Shown here in pieces: positions 23,371 to 30,886 of a stretch of 64,000 nt of DNA. The stretch's first letter is position 1, and each line of letters begins with the position of its first letter. A program made the position numbers and the translations under genes. This DNA comes from Gluconobacter sp. Gdi (lineage in GTDB: Bacteria > Pseudomonadota > Alphaproteobacteria > Acetobacterales > Acetobacteraceae): contig NZ_BLJQ01000003.1 in the NCBI RefSeq assembly GCF_014132155.1, positions 246,450-310,449 on the forward strand, written 5' to 3'. The notes beneath the pieces were generated by a model. The model did not search any database and was not told the origin of the DNA. It saw only the letters and a list, made by a program, of their open reading frames with translations.

Positions 23371-24413
23371 TGGCTTCGTTTCGTAACGATGCAACGCGCC
23401 TGGCGCAGGATTGGGGCATCAATCTCCCTGGCGTGACGCATTACGTGGGCGAAAAGGGCAACGCATACGACGCGGCCCCCGTATTCGGTGCCACCACGGC
23501 ACCAAATAGCGGCATTCCGGCCGTCATCAATACGATGGTCGATCCGCAGCTGATCCGTCAGCTCATTACGCCGACCAAGTCTGAAGAGATCTACGGCTCC
23601 CAGAAGAAGGGTGACCGCGCGATCAAGACGGTTATGTTCCCGGTCATTGAGGCTTCCGGCTATGCCGTGGCCTACGGTGACTATGAGCAGGCTGGCGACA
23701 GCTCAGCTAACGCGAACTGGGTCAATCGCCAGTCCTTCACGTTCCAGACCTGGGCCAAGTATGGCGATCTGGAAGCCGAGATGATGGGCATGGGCAACAT
23801 CGACTGGGTTGCCGAACAGCGGACTGCTGGCGCTTCTGTGCTCGAAAAGCAGCAGAACCAGCAGTATCTGTTTGGTGTCACTGGCCTTGAGAACTACGGT
23901 GCCCTGAACGATCCTGCTCTACCTGCCGCCATTACGGCGTCGGTGAAGACCGGCACGGCCACGTCTTGGAGCAGCACGAGTGATCCGAACCTGATTTATC
24001 CAGACTTCGTGACCCTGTTCGCGGCTCTCAATAAGTCCATGATGGGCAACATAAACAATCAGACCCGTCTCAAGGTCGTTGCCCCCTCTGAGCTGTCTCA
24101 GGTTATGACCTACACCAATCAGTTCGGGATCACGCTTGAGGAAATGCTGAAAAAGGCATGGCCGAATATGGTGATCGAGTTTCTGCCAGAAGCCGGGGTT
24201 ACCATGTCGGGCGGATACACCAGCGCTAACATCATGCAGATGTTTGCTCCGGAAATTGACGGCGTCGAGACTGTTACTACGGCGTTCACAGAGCGCCTGA
24301 CTATGGGGCGCCTAGAGCAGTATTCCACCAATGCACGTCAGAAAATGATGCGCGGCGGGTGGGGCACGATCTGGAAGCGTCCGATGGCTGTTGCCCAGAT
24401 GGTGGGGATCTAA
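23370..24413 (+). CDS. Major capsid protein (DUF2184 type)
   Basis: 347 residues, HK97-fold capsid subunit of the DUF2184 family. Typical segments: IPAVINTMVDPQLIRQLITP, YGSQKKGDRAIKTVMFPV, EAEMMGMGNIDW, and the closing TNARQKMMRGGWGTIWKRP. Position after protease and cement genes and before connector genes fits. It should be the most abundant virion protein. Confidence 0.92.
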   Translation: MASFRNDATRLAQDWGINLPGVTHYVGEKGNAYDAAPVFGATTAPNSGIPAVINTMVDPQLIRQLITPTKSEEIYGSQKKGDRAIKTVMFPVIEASGYAVAYGDYEQAGDSSANANWVNRQSFTFQTWAKYGDLEAEMMGMGNIDWVAEQRTAGASVLEKQQNQQYLFGVTGLENYGALNDPALPAAITASVKTGTATSWSSTSDPNLIYPDFVTLFAALNKSMMGNINNQTRLKVVAPSELSQVMTYTNQFGITLEEMLKKAWPNMVIEFLPEAGVTMSGGYTSANIMQMFAPEIDGVETVTTAFTERLTMGRLEQYSTNARQKMMRGGWGTIWKRPMAVAQMVGI

Positions 24414-24415
24414 AG

Positions 24416-24859
24416 ATGGCTGATACCGTCACCGTACTTTGCCGTATGCCGCATGGCTTGCGCTTGCGTATCTCCCATGAGGGAGATGCCGAACGTCGGG
24501 CTCAGCTTAGCGCGGACAAGCGCCCTGACCTGAGCCCGGTCGGCTACGTCAAGGAAATCGAGATCAAGGGTGCAAACCGCGCTCCTGATTATCACCCGAA
24601 GGACAACGTTCTGCTCGGCCGCGTCGGCCGTACGACGGTGGACAAGGCGTTCTGGGACGCCTGGCTTAAGCAGAACGCAGACAGCGACCTTGTGAAGAAC
24701 AAGTGCGTGTTTGCAGAGCAGACGGATGCGCGCGCGAATGCCAGAGCGGACGAGTTCAAGGCTGAAAAGACGGGGTTCGAACCACTCGATCCGGAAGAAC
24801 TGAAGCGCAAGGGCCTCGCCGCTGCTGAAGAAGCTGCTCGGGCACGGGCTTACGCCTGA
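24416..24859 (+). CDS. Hypothetical head protein
   Basis: The ATG at 24416 follows the capsid stop by two bases; 147 residues. Starts with a strand-rich part (VTVLCRMPHGLRLRI), then a central motif TTVDKAFWDAWLKQNADSDL and a long charged helix. Proteins with this FWDxWxxQN-type motif lie after the capsid gene in many phages of this type. Function unknown. Confidence 0.7.
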   Translation: MADTVTVLCRMPHGLRLRISHEGDAERRAQLSADKRPDLSPVGYVKEIEIKGANRAPDYHPKDNVLLGRVGRTTVDKAFWDAWLKQNADSDLVKNKCVFAEQTDARANARADEFKAEKTGFEPLDPEELKRKGLAAAEEAARARAYA

Positions 24860-25305
24860 TGAGCGAAACGACCACGACGCAACCGGGCGTGGCTACGTTC
24901 GATTATGCGACGTGGTCACAGCTCTACCCTGGGCTTGGCGCCAGTACGAACGAAGCGCAAGCAACGGAATACTTCGCTCAGGCCGGGGACTTCCTTAACA
25001 ACACCCCTCGCAGCCCCGTGCAGGATCTTGTCAGGCGCACACGTCTGCTCAACCTGCTCACGGCTCACATCGCGCAGCTTAACCTGCCGGTGGATGCTGG
25101 CGGGAATGGCGCGGGAACAGTGGGGCGCTTAGCAAGCGCGGCAGAAGGATCGACGTCAGTGTCTTTCGACATGGGTGCGCAATCCGGATCGTCCGCCTGG
25201 TTTATGCAGACCCAGTACGGCGCAATGTTCTGGCAGGCCACAGCCTACCTGCGACAGATGCGCTTTGTGCCGGGTCGGTCCCCTCGCCCGAGGATATGGC
25301 CCTGA
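24859..25305 (+). CDS. Head-tail connector (DUF4054)
   Basis: 148 residues with the DUF4054 layout: FDYATWSQLYPGLG at the start, RTRLLNLLTAHIAQLN in the middle and MFWQATAYLRQMRFVPG at the end. Members act as adaptor ring subunits between portal and tail. One-base overlap with the upstream gene. Confidence 0.85.
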   Translation: MSETTTTQPGVATFDYATWSQLYPGLGASTNEAQATEYFAQAGDFLNNTPRSPVQDLVRRTRLLNLLTAHIAQLNLPVDAGGNGAGTVGRLASAAEGSTSVSFDMGAQSGSSAWFMQTQYGAMFWQATAYLRQMRFVPGRSPRPRIWP

Positions 25306-25889
25306 TGGCAAAGTCTGTTCTTAAAGGCTCAGCACGCGTTCAGGCGCAGTTGAACCGGATTGGTCGGGAATTGCAGGGCGGCTGGATGAAGCGGCTACTC
25401 AGTCGGGTTCTTCGTCGTACTCAGGCTCTTCCGCACGCGAATATTGGCTTTCTGGAGGGGGCTGTCTACCCAGACGGAACCCCTCTCGCGACTGTCGCCT
25501 ACTACAACGAGTTTGGCACTGATCGTATCCCAGCTCGCCCCTTTATGCGGCAGGCCATCGCCAAAAATCAGGATCAGTGGCCGAAGCTGTTGGCAGCCTC
25601 TCTGAAAGCCACTCGAGGCGATCTTGAAAAAGCGCTGGATATGACTGCTGAACGGATTGTAGGCCAGATCCAGGCCAGCATTGAAAAAGGCACATACGAG
25701 CCTGATTCTCCCGTCACTAATTTGCTGAAAGATAGATTCCCTAAACGGGAACAGAGCGGCATGACGCCTGCCGATGTTTGGCAGGCCATGCGGGACGTAA
25801 GGAATGGGGCAACAGCACCCGCTGCTAAGCCGCTAGATTGGACGGGTGATCTTTATCAAAATGTGAATAAAGAGGTGGTCAGTGATTAA
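25305..25889 (+). CDS. Tail completion/virion morphogenesis protein
   Basis: The ATG at 25305 overlaps the upstream stop and gives 194 residues. It carries VAYYNEFGTDRIPARPFM, the hallmark of HK97 gp10/phage virion morphogenesis proteins, and a helical middle. It likely helps join head and tail. Context between connector genes agrees. Confidence 0.8.
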   Translation: MAKSVLKGSARVQAQLNRIGRELQGGWMKRLLSRVLRRTQALPHANIGFLEGAVYPDGTPLATVAYYNEFGTDRIPARPFMRQAIAKNQDQWPKLLAASLKATRGDLEKALDMTAERIVGQIQASIEKGTYEPDSPVTNLLKDRFPKREQSGMTPADVWQAMRDVRNGATAPAAKPLDWTGDLYQNVNKEVVSD

Positions 25890-26253
25890 CGTCTTTGCCA
25901 TCGCGAACGCAGCCACAAACGTCGTTAATCCGCCAATCTCTGCCGTTCTAAAGGTCTCAGATGGCGAGACGGAAAACGACGATTTCAGCGTTGCGCCTAG
26001 CACCATCGAAGTCGCTGTCACGATCAAAGTGCAAGCTCTCAGTGCTTCTGACCTACGGCAGCTTCAGAACATCAATCAGTCATCCGACATGCGCGCCGTG
26101 TACATCAAGGGCGGCATTAAAGGCCTGAACCGCCCGTTGAAGACTGGGGGCGATCTCCTGAATTTCTACGGGTCGGACTGGCTCGTCACGCAGGTTCTGG
26201 AAGAATGGGGAGACGGCCAATGGTCCAAACTTGCGGTGACGCGCCAAATTTAG
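25882..26253 (+). CDS. Head-tail joining protein
   Basis: 123 residues, strand-rich (AVLKVSDGETENDDFSVAPS, TIEVAVTIKVQALSASDLRQ), ending in WLVTQVLEEWGDGQWSKLAV, a pattern of neck-stopper proteins in this morphotype. 8-bp overlap with the upstream gene. Function by position and shape. Confidence 0.7.
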   Translation: MINVFAIANAATNVVNPPISAVLKVSDGETENDDFSVAPSTIEVAVTIKVQALSASDLRQLQNINQSSDMRAVYIKGGIKGLNRPLKTGGDLLNFYGSDWLVTQVLEEWGDGQWSKLAVTRQI

Positions 26254-26783
26254 CGTCTTCGGCCATCACCTACGAGCCAACTGACAGCGCCCTTTACAAA
26301 GCACTTGGGAATTACCTCAAGACCGTTCTGCCAGATCCATTCCGCATACGTCAGGGACAGCAGAACCGGACAGCCTCACCGACTGGCCCGTATTGCGTGA
26401 TGCAGCTCATCACCACACGCCTCTTGGCAACGAATGGTTGGACTTACACAGACACGGCCCGCGTGGTTACGGAAATGCGTGAAGTGACTGTGCAGGTGAG
26501 CGCATTCGGCTCCGGGGCTGGCGATGCGCTCAAGCAGGTCTGTGGCCTCTGGCGCGATTTCTACACGACAGACTGGTTGCGGGCGAACGCGCCGATCCTG
26601 TCCCCCCTCACCGCCGCGGAGCCTAGACAACTCGCGTTCGTCAACGGCGAGCGTCAGTACGAAGATGCCTGGTCGGTCGATCTGAAAATGCAGGTCAACT
26701 ACCAGCGCACCATACCGCAGCAATTCGCCTCCGAGCTTCATGTGAAGACTTACGAGGCTGATCTTCCAACAACGCAGGAGTAA
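26220..26783 (+). CDS. Neck/tail terminator protein (LIC_12616-like)
   Basis: 187 residues from the ATG at 26220, which lies within the upstream gene's end; the start could be a little later. The sequence ALGNYLKTVLPDPFRIRQGQ, then GPYCVMQLITTRLLATNGW and REVTVQVSAFGSGAGDALKQ fits phage neck terminator proteins (gp12-like), which cap the tail tube before head joining. Confidence 0.75.
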   Translation: MVQTCGDAPNLASSAITYEPTDSALYKALGNYLKTVLPDPFRIRQGQQNRTASPTGPYCVMQLITTRLLATNGWTYTDTARVVTEMREVTVQVSAFGSGAGDALKQVCGLWRDFYTTDWLRANAPILSPLTAAEPRQLAFVNGERQYEDAWSVDLKMQVNYQRTIPQQFASELHVKTYEADLPTTQE

Positions 26784-26789
26784 CCGGCA

Positions 26790-27938
26790 GTGGCTGGCAT
26801 CCCTATTTCCCAAGTGGTGAGCGTCACCCCCAGCGCACTGACTGCGGCTGGTGGCGTGGCATTCATCAACGGGCTGATCATCACCGAGAATACCACGGCC
26901 GTCCCTGCTGGTACCGTCGTAGAGTACACCTCCGCTGCCGCTGTCTCGACTGCGTTCGGTGCGACATCCACCGAAGCCCAGATGGCGGCTGTGTATTTCA
27001 GTGGCTACACTGGCGCTTCTCAGAGCCCGAGCAAGCTCTACTTTGCTGGCTATACTGTTGATACCGCCTTCGCTGCGTATCTCACGGTCCTCATCGGCAC
27101 GACGCAGGACTTCGCAGGCTTCACAACGGCCTTCGAGCCAGCATTGGCAGACAAACAAGCCATTGCAACGTGGGTTGGCACGCAGGAAGACCGGTTCTGG
27201 TACGTCGCCTGGGATACGGATACCCAAGCCACGACACAGGGATCTACCGAGGCCTTCGGCGTCTGGCTGGCGGGGCAGACAATCGACGGCACGACAGCGG
27301 TTTACAAAGACCCGCTTGTGGCGGCGGGTTGCCTCGGTTGGATGGCGTCTTTGAATTATGACGCCACCAATGGGCGCTGGAACCTTTTCGGATGCCAGTT
27401 CTCCGGGCCATCTGCCACTGTCACTGACGGTACAACTGCAAGCATCCTGACAGCCAACGGCTATTCCTTTTACGGACAGCACGCCAACGGCCTTGGACGC
27501 TTTACCTTCCTGCGCGGCGGCGCTGTCTCCGGCCAGTTCAAGTGGGCAGACAGCTACATCAATCAGATCTGGCTGAATGCATCGTTCCAGTCCGATCTTG
27601 TGACGTTGCTTCTGAGTGCTGGCGATATCCCCTACAACACGCAGGGGGACGCGCTGGTCTCGGCCTCGGTGCAGGACACGATTAATCAAGCGCTTGCCTT
27701 TGGTGTGATCCGTGCGGGCGTCACTCTGACAAAGGCGCAGGCTCAGGAGATCAATAACGCGGCAGGTCTCTCAACCATTTCCGACACCCTGCAAACGCGC
27801 GGTTGGTATTTCCAGCCGAATGTCTCCACGGCTCCCGCCACAACCCGCGTTGCTCGTGAGTCTCCCGCCTGTAAGTTCTGGTACACCGACGGCCAGAGCG
27901 TCCAGAGCATCAATCTTGCTTCCATCGAGGTGCAGTAA
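26790..27938 (+). CDS. Contractile tail sheath protein (DUF3383)
   Basis: GTG start; 382 residues. The DUF3383 signature is clear: MAGIPISQVVSVTPSAL at the start, GATSTEAQMAAVYFSGYTG, FYVAW-like WYVAWDTDTQAT in the middle and NQALAFGVIRAGVTLTKAQ near the end. Polymerises around the tube; shows the phage is a myovirus. One-base overlap with the tube gene. Confidence 0.9.
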   Translation: MAGIPISQVVSVTPSALTAAGGVAFINGLIITENTTAVPAGTVVEYTSAAAVSTAFGATSTEAQMAAVYFSGYTGASQSPSKLYFAGYTVDTAFAAYLTVLIGTTQDFAGFTTAFEPALADKQAIATWVGTQEDRFWYVAWDTDTQATTQGSTEAFGVWLAGQTIDGTTAVYKDPLVAAGCLGWMASLNYDATNGRWNLFGCQFSGPSATVTDGTTASILTANGYSFYGQHANGLGRFTFLRGGAVSGQFKWADSYINQIWLNASFQSDLVTLLLSAGDIPYNTQGDALVSASVQDTINQALAFGVIRAGVTLTKAQAQEINNAAGLSTISDTLQTRGWYFQPNVSTAPATTRVARESPACKFWYTDGQSVQSINLASIEVQ

Positions 27939-28372
27939 TGTCCGGTATCATCACTTCGGCGGATGCCATTTTTTCGCTGACCCTCTTGGCCTTGTGGGAT
28001 AAACCCCTCATCCTTGATAACTGGGGATCAGATCGAGCATGGGAACAGGAAGCGCTGGAGATGGCAGAATTCCGCATGTCGATCGATGGAAAGCTCAACA
28101 AGGGTTATGTCCCGCGTGCGGTTGTACAGTCCCTCACCCTCTCCGCTGGCTCTGCCTCGATCCCCTATTTTGAGGCGATCATCACGGGGCAGCAGCAGAG
28201 CATGAGCATCTACACGCTCGGGGCTGAACTCACGCTAAAGTCTACCGGTCGGAAGTACACATTCACGAATGGCGGCCTGAGCAGCGGCACCGTTGCGCCG
28301 AATGGCGGCGGCACACTTGAGGACCGCACTTTCTCGCTGACATGGGAGCGGGTCTTCCCGGCAGGTATCTGA
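27938..28372 (+). CDS. Tail tube protein
   Basis: 144 residues, strand-rich, directly after the sheath gene. Segments LQDWGSD-like ILDNWGSDRAWEQE, EFRMSIDGKLNKGYVPRAVV and GRKYTFTNGGLSSG fit the DUF3277-type tube family of these myoviruses. One-base overlap with the chaperone gene. Confidence 0.85.
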   Translation: MSGIITSADAIFSLTLLALWDKPLILDNWGSDRAWEQEALEMAEFRMSIDGKLNKGYVPRAVVQSLTLSAGSASIPYFEAIITGQQQSMSIYTLGAELTLKSTGRKYTFTNGGLSSGTVAPNGGGTLEDRTFSLTWERVFPAGI

Positions 28373-28839
28373 TGAAGAGCATCGAATGGATCCCAACCTC
28401 CGGTGAGGATGAGGGCAAGAAGTTCGTTATCACGCGGATGTCTGCTTTCGCTGCTGACAAGTGGGCGCGTCATACCGTGAAGGCTCTCATCAAGTCTGGG
28501 GCAAAAATTCCGGATACCGCTATGGAGGCCGGCATCTTGGGGCTTTCAGGCGTTGCCATGCAGATGTTTGGCTTCATGGATGACGATGATTGCGATAAGG
28601 CGTTCCAGGCGATGCTGGATTGCGTGAAGATCAGCCGTCTTGCCCCTGATGGGAGGACGTATTTGCCTCCCGTACAGTTGTTTGAGAATGATATCTCAGA
28701 TCCGCAGACCTTGGTGGATCTTCGCAGCGAGGCGTTCAAGCTGCACGTGGGTTTCTTCAAGGCCGCCGCGTCCCAGATTTCCCCTCTCGCGGCGGCCCTG
28801 ATCCCACCAGCAAGCCCCGAAAACTCGCCCGCTTCGTAA
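28372..28839 (+). CDS. Tail assembly chaperone, zero-frame product
   Basis: 155 residues, helical in the C-terminal half (DLRSEAFKLHVGFFKAAASQ). It lies between tube and tape measure genes, the conserved site of tail assembly chaperones, which bind the tape measure protein during tube polymerisation. A canonical slippery heptamer inside the gene leads to a longer -1 product (see next entry). Confidence 0.8.
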   Translation: MKSIEWIPTSGEDEGKKFVITRMSAFAADKWARHTVKALIKSGAKIPDTAMEAGILGLSGVAMQMFGFMDDDDCDKAFQAMLDCVKISRLAPDGRTYLPPVQLFENDISDPQTLVDLRSEAFKLHVGFFKAAASQISPLAAALIPPASPENSPAS

Positions 28840-28970
28840 ATGTCTCAAGCGTTATGGGAACCGTCATGGGCTCCGGGCAGGCCACCCTGCACGAACTCCA
28901 GACGGTCTATGACAGCGAGGACATGCTACTGATGTGGGAAGCGGCAATGGTTTGGCGGTTTAATGGGTGA
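28749..28970 (+). CDS. Tail chaperone extension reached by -1 frameshift
   Basis: GGGTTTC at 28749-28755 is a canonical X XXY YYZ slippery site in the correct frame (GGT TTC slips to GGG TTT). From 28755 the -1 frame is open for 71 codons to a TGA at 28968-28970, past the zero-frame stop at 28839. The fusion would have 199 residues and ends in SGQATLHELQTVYDSEDMLL, MWEAAMVWRF, typical of G-T type extensions. It overlaps the reverse-strand gene at 28960 by 11 bp. Confidence 0.75.
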   Translation, partial: GFLQGRRVPDFPSRGGPDPTSKPRKLARFVNVSSVMGTVMGSGQATLHELQTVYDSEDMLLMWEAAMVWRFNG

Positions 28971-29391
28971 GTGGGGTGTCTTGAGCCACGTATATGCCGA
29001 TTAGGCCGCTCTCTACTCCGTTCTTCATTGCAGCCAATTCACCATATTCCCGGCTCCAGAGCGTGTAGCCATGTCCACTAGACGATTTAATGGTGAAGTA
29101 AAATTTTGGCTTCAGCGCGAAGTACAGGGCAGTACCTGCAATTACTGCCGCGACAAGTATTCCAAGGAGAATATTGTCAGTTGTATGGAATTGCCCGTTA
29201 TCATACGCGGAAAGAGCTGCGCCTATTGCTCCAAGTGCAGACGCAATGAAAATGATCCAATATATCGTGGTAGGCTGCTGCGTTACATTCATGAAGGCTA
29301 TTTGGCGAAGCGGGAGGACCATTTCGCCAATTTTCACTGTCGTCTCACTGACTGACAAGCTGGCCGATTTGTAAAAGAGTTTCTGCTTCAT
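28960..29391 (-). CDS. DUF6232-like membrane protein (reverse-strand cargo)
   Basis: 143 residues: N-terminal strands (SVSETTVKIGEMVLPLRQI), two membrane helices (about 44-62 and 74-95), then a second strand-rich part. This resembles DUF6232-type proteins, whose split PH-like domain surrounds a helical hairpin. It is one of three reverse-strand genes inserted between tail chaperone and tape measure genes, and may be expressed in the lysogen. Function unknown. Confidence 0.6.
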   Translation of the reverse strand: MKQKLFYKSASLSVSETTVKIGEMVLPLRQIAFMNVTQQPTTIYWIIFIASALGAIGAALSAYDNGQFHTTDNILLGILVAAVIAGTALYFALKPKFYFTIKSSSGHGYTLWSREYGELAAMKNGVESGLIGIYVAQDTPLTH

Positions 29392-29466
29392 AACGACTCC
29401 GAGTAATGTTCTGAAACATGCCGGAGTTTGGGATGGGGGGAAATGGTTTAGTCTTTCTTCTCCACT

Positions 29467-29880
29467 TCAAGCCCCTCCGCACTCGTGCTCCGAATCAGGA
29501 AGCGTCCATGATTTCATCGTGCGAAGGTCGGTTGTCGTGTAGACCTTGCCTCGGTCATCGCCTTTCGGGCAGTCGGTCGGAAGCGCCACCAGACACATCA
29601 TTACTTGATCGCCGGAATGAGCGCTGTCTACTTCAGGAAGCTGATCGTAGGAGACCTGATAACCGCCGTTGGTCAGGGCAACAGCGGAGCCGGATCCTGC
29701 AACCCATTGGTTATTGCCATCTGATAGGCGCTCTTCGACGGACTTGATGTGAGTAAAGACGCAGGTTCCGGGGCGCTTGGGAAGCCCTGGCTCGCTTGGA
29801 GTAGCTGTTGTCTGCGCCACTGCGGCATCGCTCACCAACAGTGCTGTTACTAGTCCTGTAAAAAGCAGCCAACGGTGCAT
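29467..29880 (-). CDS. Secreted Cys-containing protein (reverse-strand cargo)
   Basis: 137 residues with a Sec signal peptide (cleavage after DAAVAQ, about residue 22). The mature part has four cysteines and ends in TDLRTMKSWTLPDSEHECGG, a conserved tail I recall from small periplasmic hypothetical proteins encoded in many proteobacterial prophages. A periplasmic protein of unknown role, probably made in the lysogen. Confidence 0.7.
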   Translation of the reverse strand: MHRWLLFTGLVTALLVSDAAVAQTTATPSEPGLPKRPGTCVFTHIKSVEERLSDGNNQWVAGSGSAVALTNGGYQVSYDQLPEVDSAHSGDQVMMCLVALPTDCPKGDDRGKVYTTTDLRTMKSWTLPDSEHECGGA

Positions 29881-30013
29881 CGCTCTTACTCCTTGTGGGC
29901 TTCGTTTTTTATGGCTCCGAGGCCAAGTTGGATCGGGTGACGGATAGCTTCTGGGTGATAGACGCGGGTTTTACCGCCCTGTTATAATGGCCATTCCATT
30001 ACGGGGCAGCCAT

Positions 30014-30502
30014 TCACGTTGGTCCACAAGCTCCAGCCTTATGGGCACCGTAAGTTGCCTGGGATAATGTATATTTTTCCCCAGCTGATGAGGACAATTG
30101 GTGGATTAGGCCCTTACAGGAGAATCCTGACATTTCAAGGTACTGTTTAGCCGATCGGGCTGCATTTTCATTCCAGTCTACAGTCAGGCTGTCCACCGCA
30201 ACGGTAGCATCGGCTACTGAGTAACCCTCTCCTGCGTCAGATGATAGCTGATGGATAAGTCCAGCGCGTGAAAAGCCCGTCATTTCCAAGTAATTTGTTG
30301 CGGATCTTACTGCATTGTTTTGTGCAGAAGTTAGGTTGGCTTGCCCCGAAATGGGAAATTTTTCGCCTTCAATGTCTGAGCGCGGCTGTGCCGAGCTATA
30401 ATTACTAAAATTTCTTGTTGGAGAAATGAATTGTCCGATCACGCCAAGGCAAAATAGAGAAAAAAACACACATGATGTGTATTTGAATATTTTTTTTATC
30501 AT
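30014..30502 (-). CDS. Ltp-type superinfection exclusion protein candidate
   Basis: 162 residues: an N-terminal membrane anchor (about 8-26, no lipobox at the usual place) and two tandem 45-residue helical repeats (NAVRSATNYLEMTGFSRAGL, then NAARSAKQYLEMSGFSCKGL, each followed by IHQLSS). These match the repeats of the Ltp lipoprotein of Streptococcus phage TP-J34, which blocks DNA injection by acting on the tape measure protein. The gene lies on the reverse strand immediately upstream of this prophage's tape measure gene. Role by family knowledge; untested in this host. Confidence 0.8.
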   Translation of the reverse strand: MIKKIFKYTSCVFFSLFCLGVIGQFISPTRNFSNYSSAQPRSDIEGEKFPISGQANLTSAQNNAVRSATNYLEMTGFSRAGLIHQLSSDAGEGYSVADATVAVDSLTVDWNENAARSAKQYLEMSGFSCKGLIHQLSSSAGEKYTLSQATYGAHKAGACGPT

Positions 30503-30886
30503 AAGAAATCCCGAATCATGAGTGAATAATATCCATCATTAAGTTGCCTAAATATCCCTAGAATTGAAAATTAAAACTTGAATTTAGTATGTGGTATCTG
30601 CGTTGAATTGCCCATACTTGACATCCTGTACGTCAATACAAACGGTGTTACTCCTCCTCCAATATCTTTGGATCTGGCATTAGGGAATATTCTCCCCGGT
30701 AGAGCGGATTCGGGTCAATGGAAAGAAGAGGCTACTTGTCTTGCTTAGGTGGACGAATATCCGTCGTTAAAGCGTTGTATTGCTAAAGCAATCCGCGCTT
30801 CCCGAGCGCTTAAACGCAGCCTTGTCGCTGCCTGACTGCGAAGCCGCCCCACACCGGACGGCTTTTTTATTGCCTGAAGGCCCATC
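30503..30886. other. Intergenic region before the tape measure gene
   Basis: No convincing gene. It should hold the promoter of the reverse-strand Ltp-type gene in its AT-rich left part. At its right end lies a terminator (30841-30866). The stretch 30730-30840 contains several short self-complementary segments (for example GCGCTT/GAGCGC near 30801-30815), so a small RNA is possible but not shown. Confidence 0.4.
30841..30866 (+). terminator. Terminator upstream of the tape measure gene
   Basis: AAGCCG and CGGCTT form a 6-bp stem around CCCCACACCGGA, followed by a T run (TTTTTT). It lies 20 bases before the tape measure start, in the same orientation as the late genes. Confidence 0.65.

Noticed and set aside
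26376-27689. 437-codon reverse frame opposite the sheath gene
   Set aside because: It is a shadow of the neck terminator and sheath genes, caused by their codon composition.
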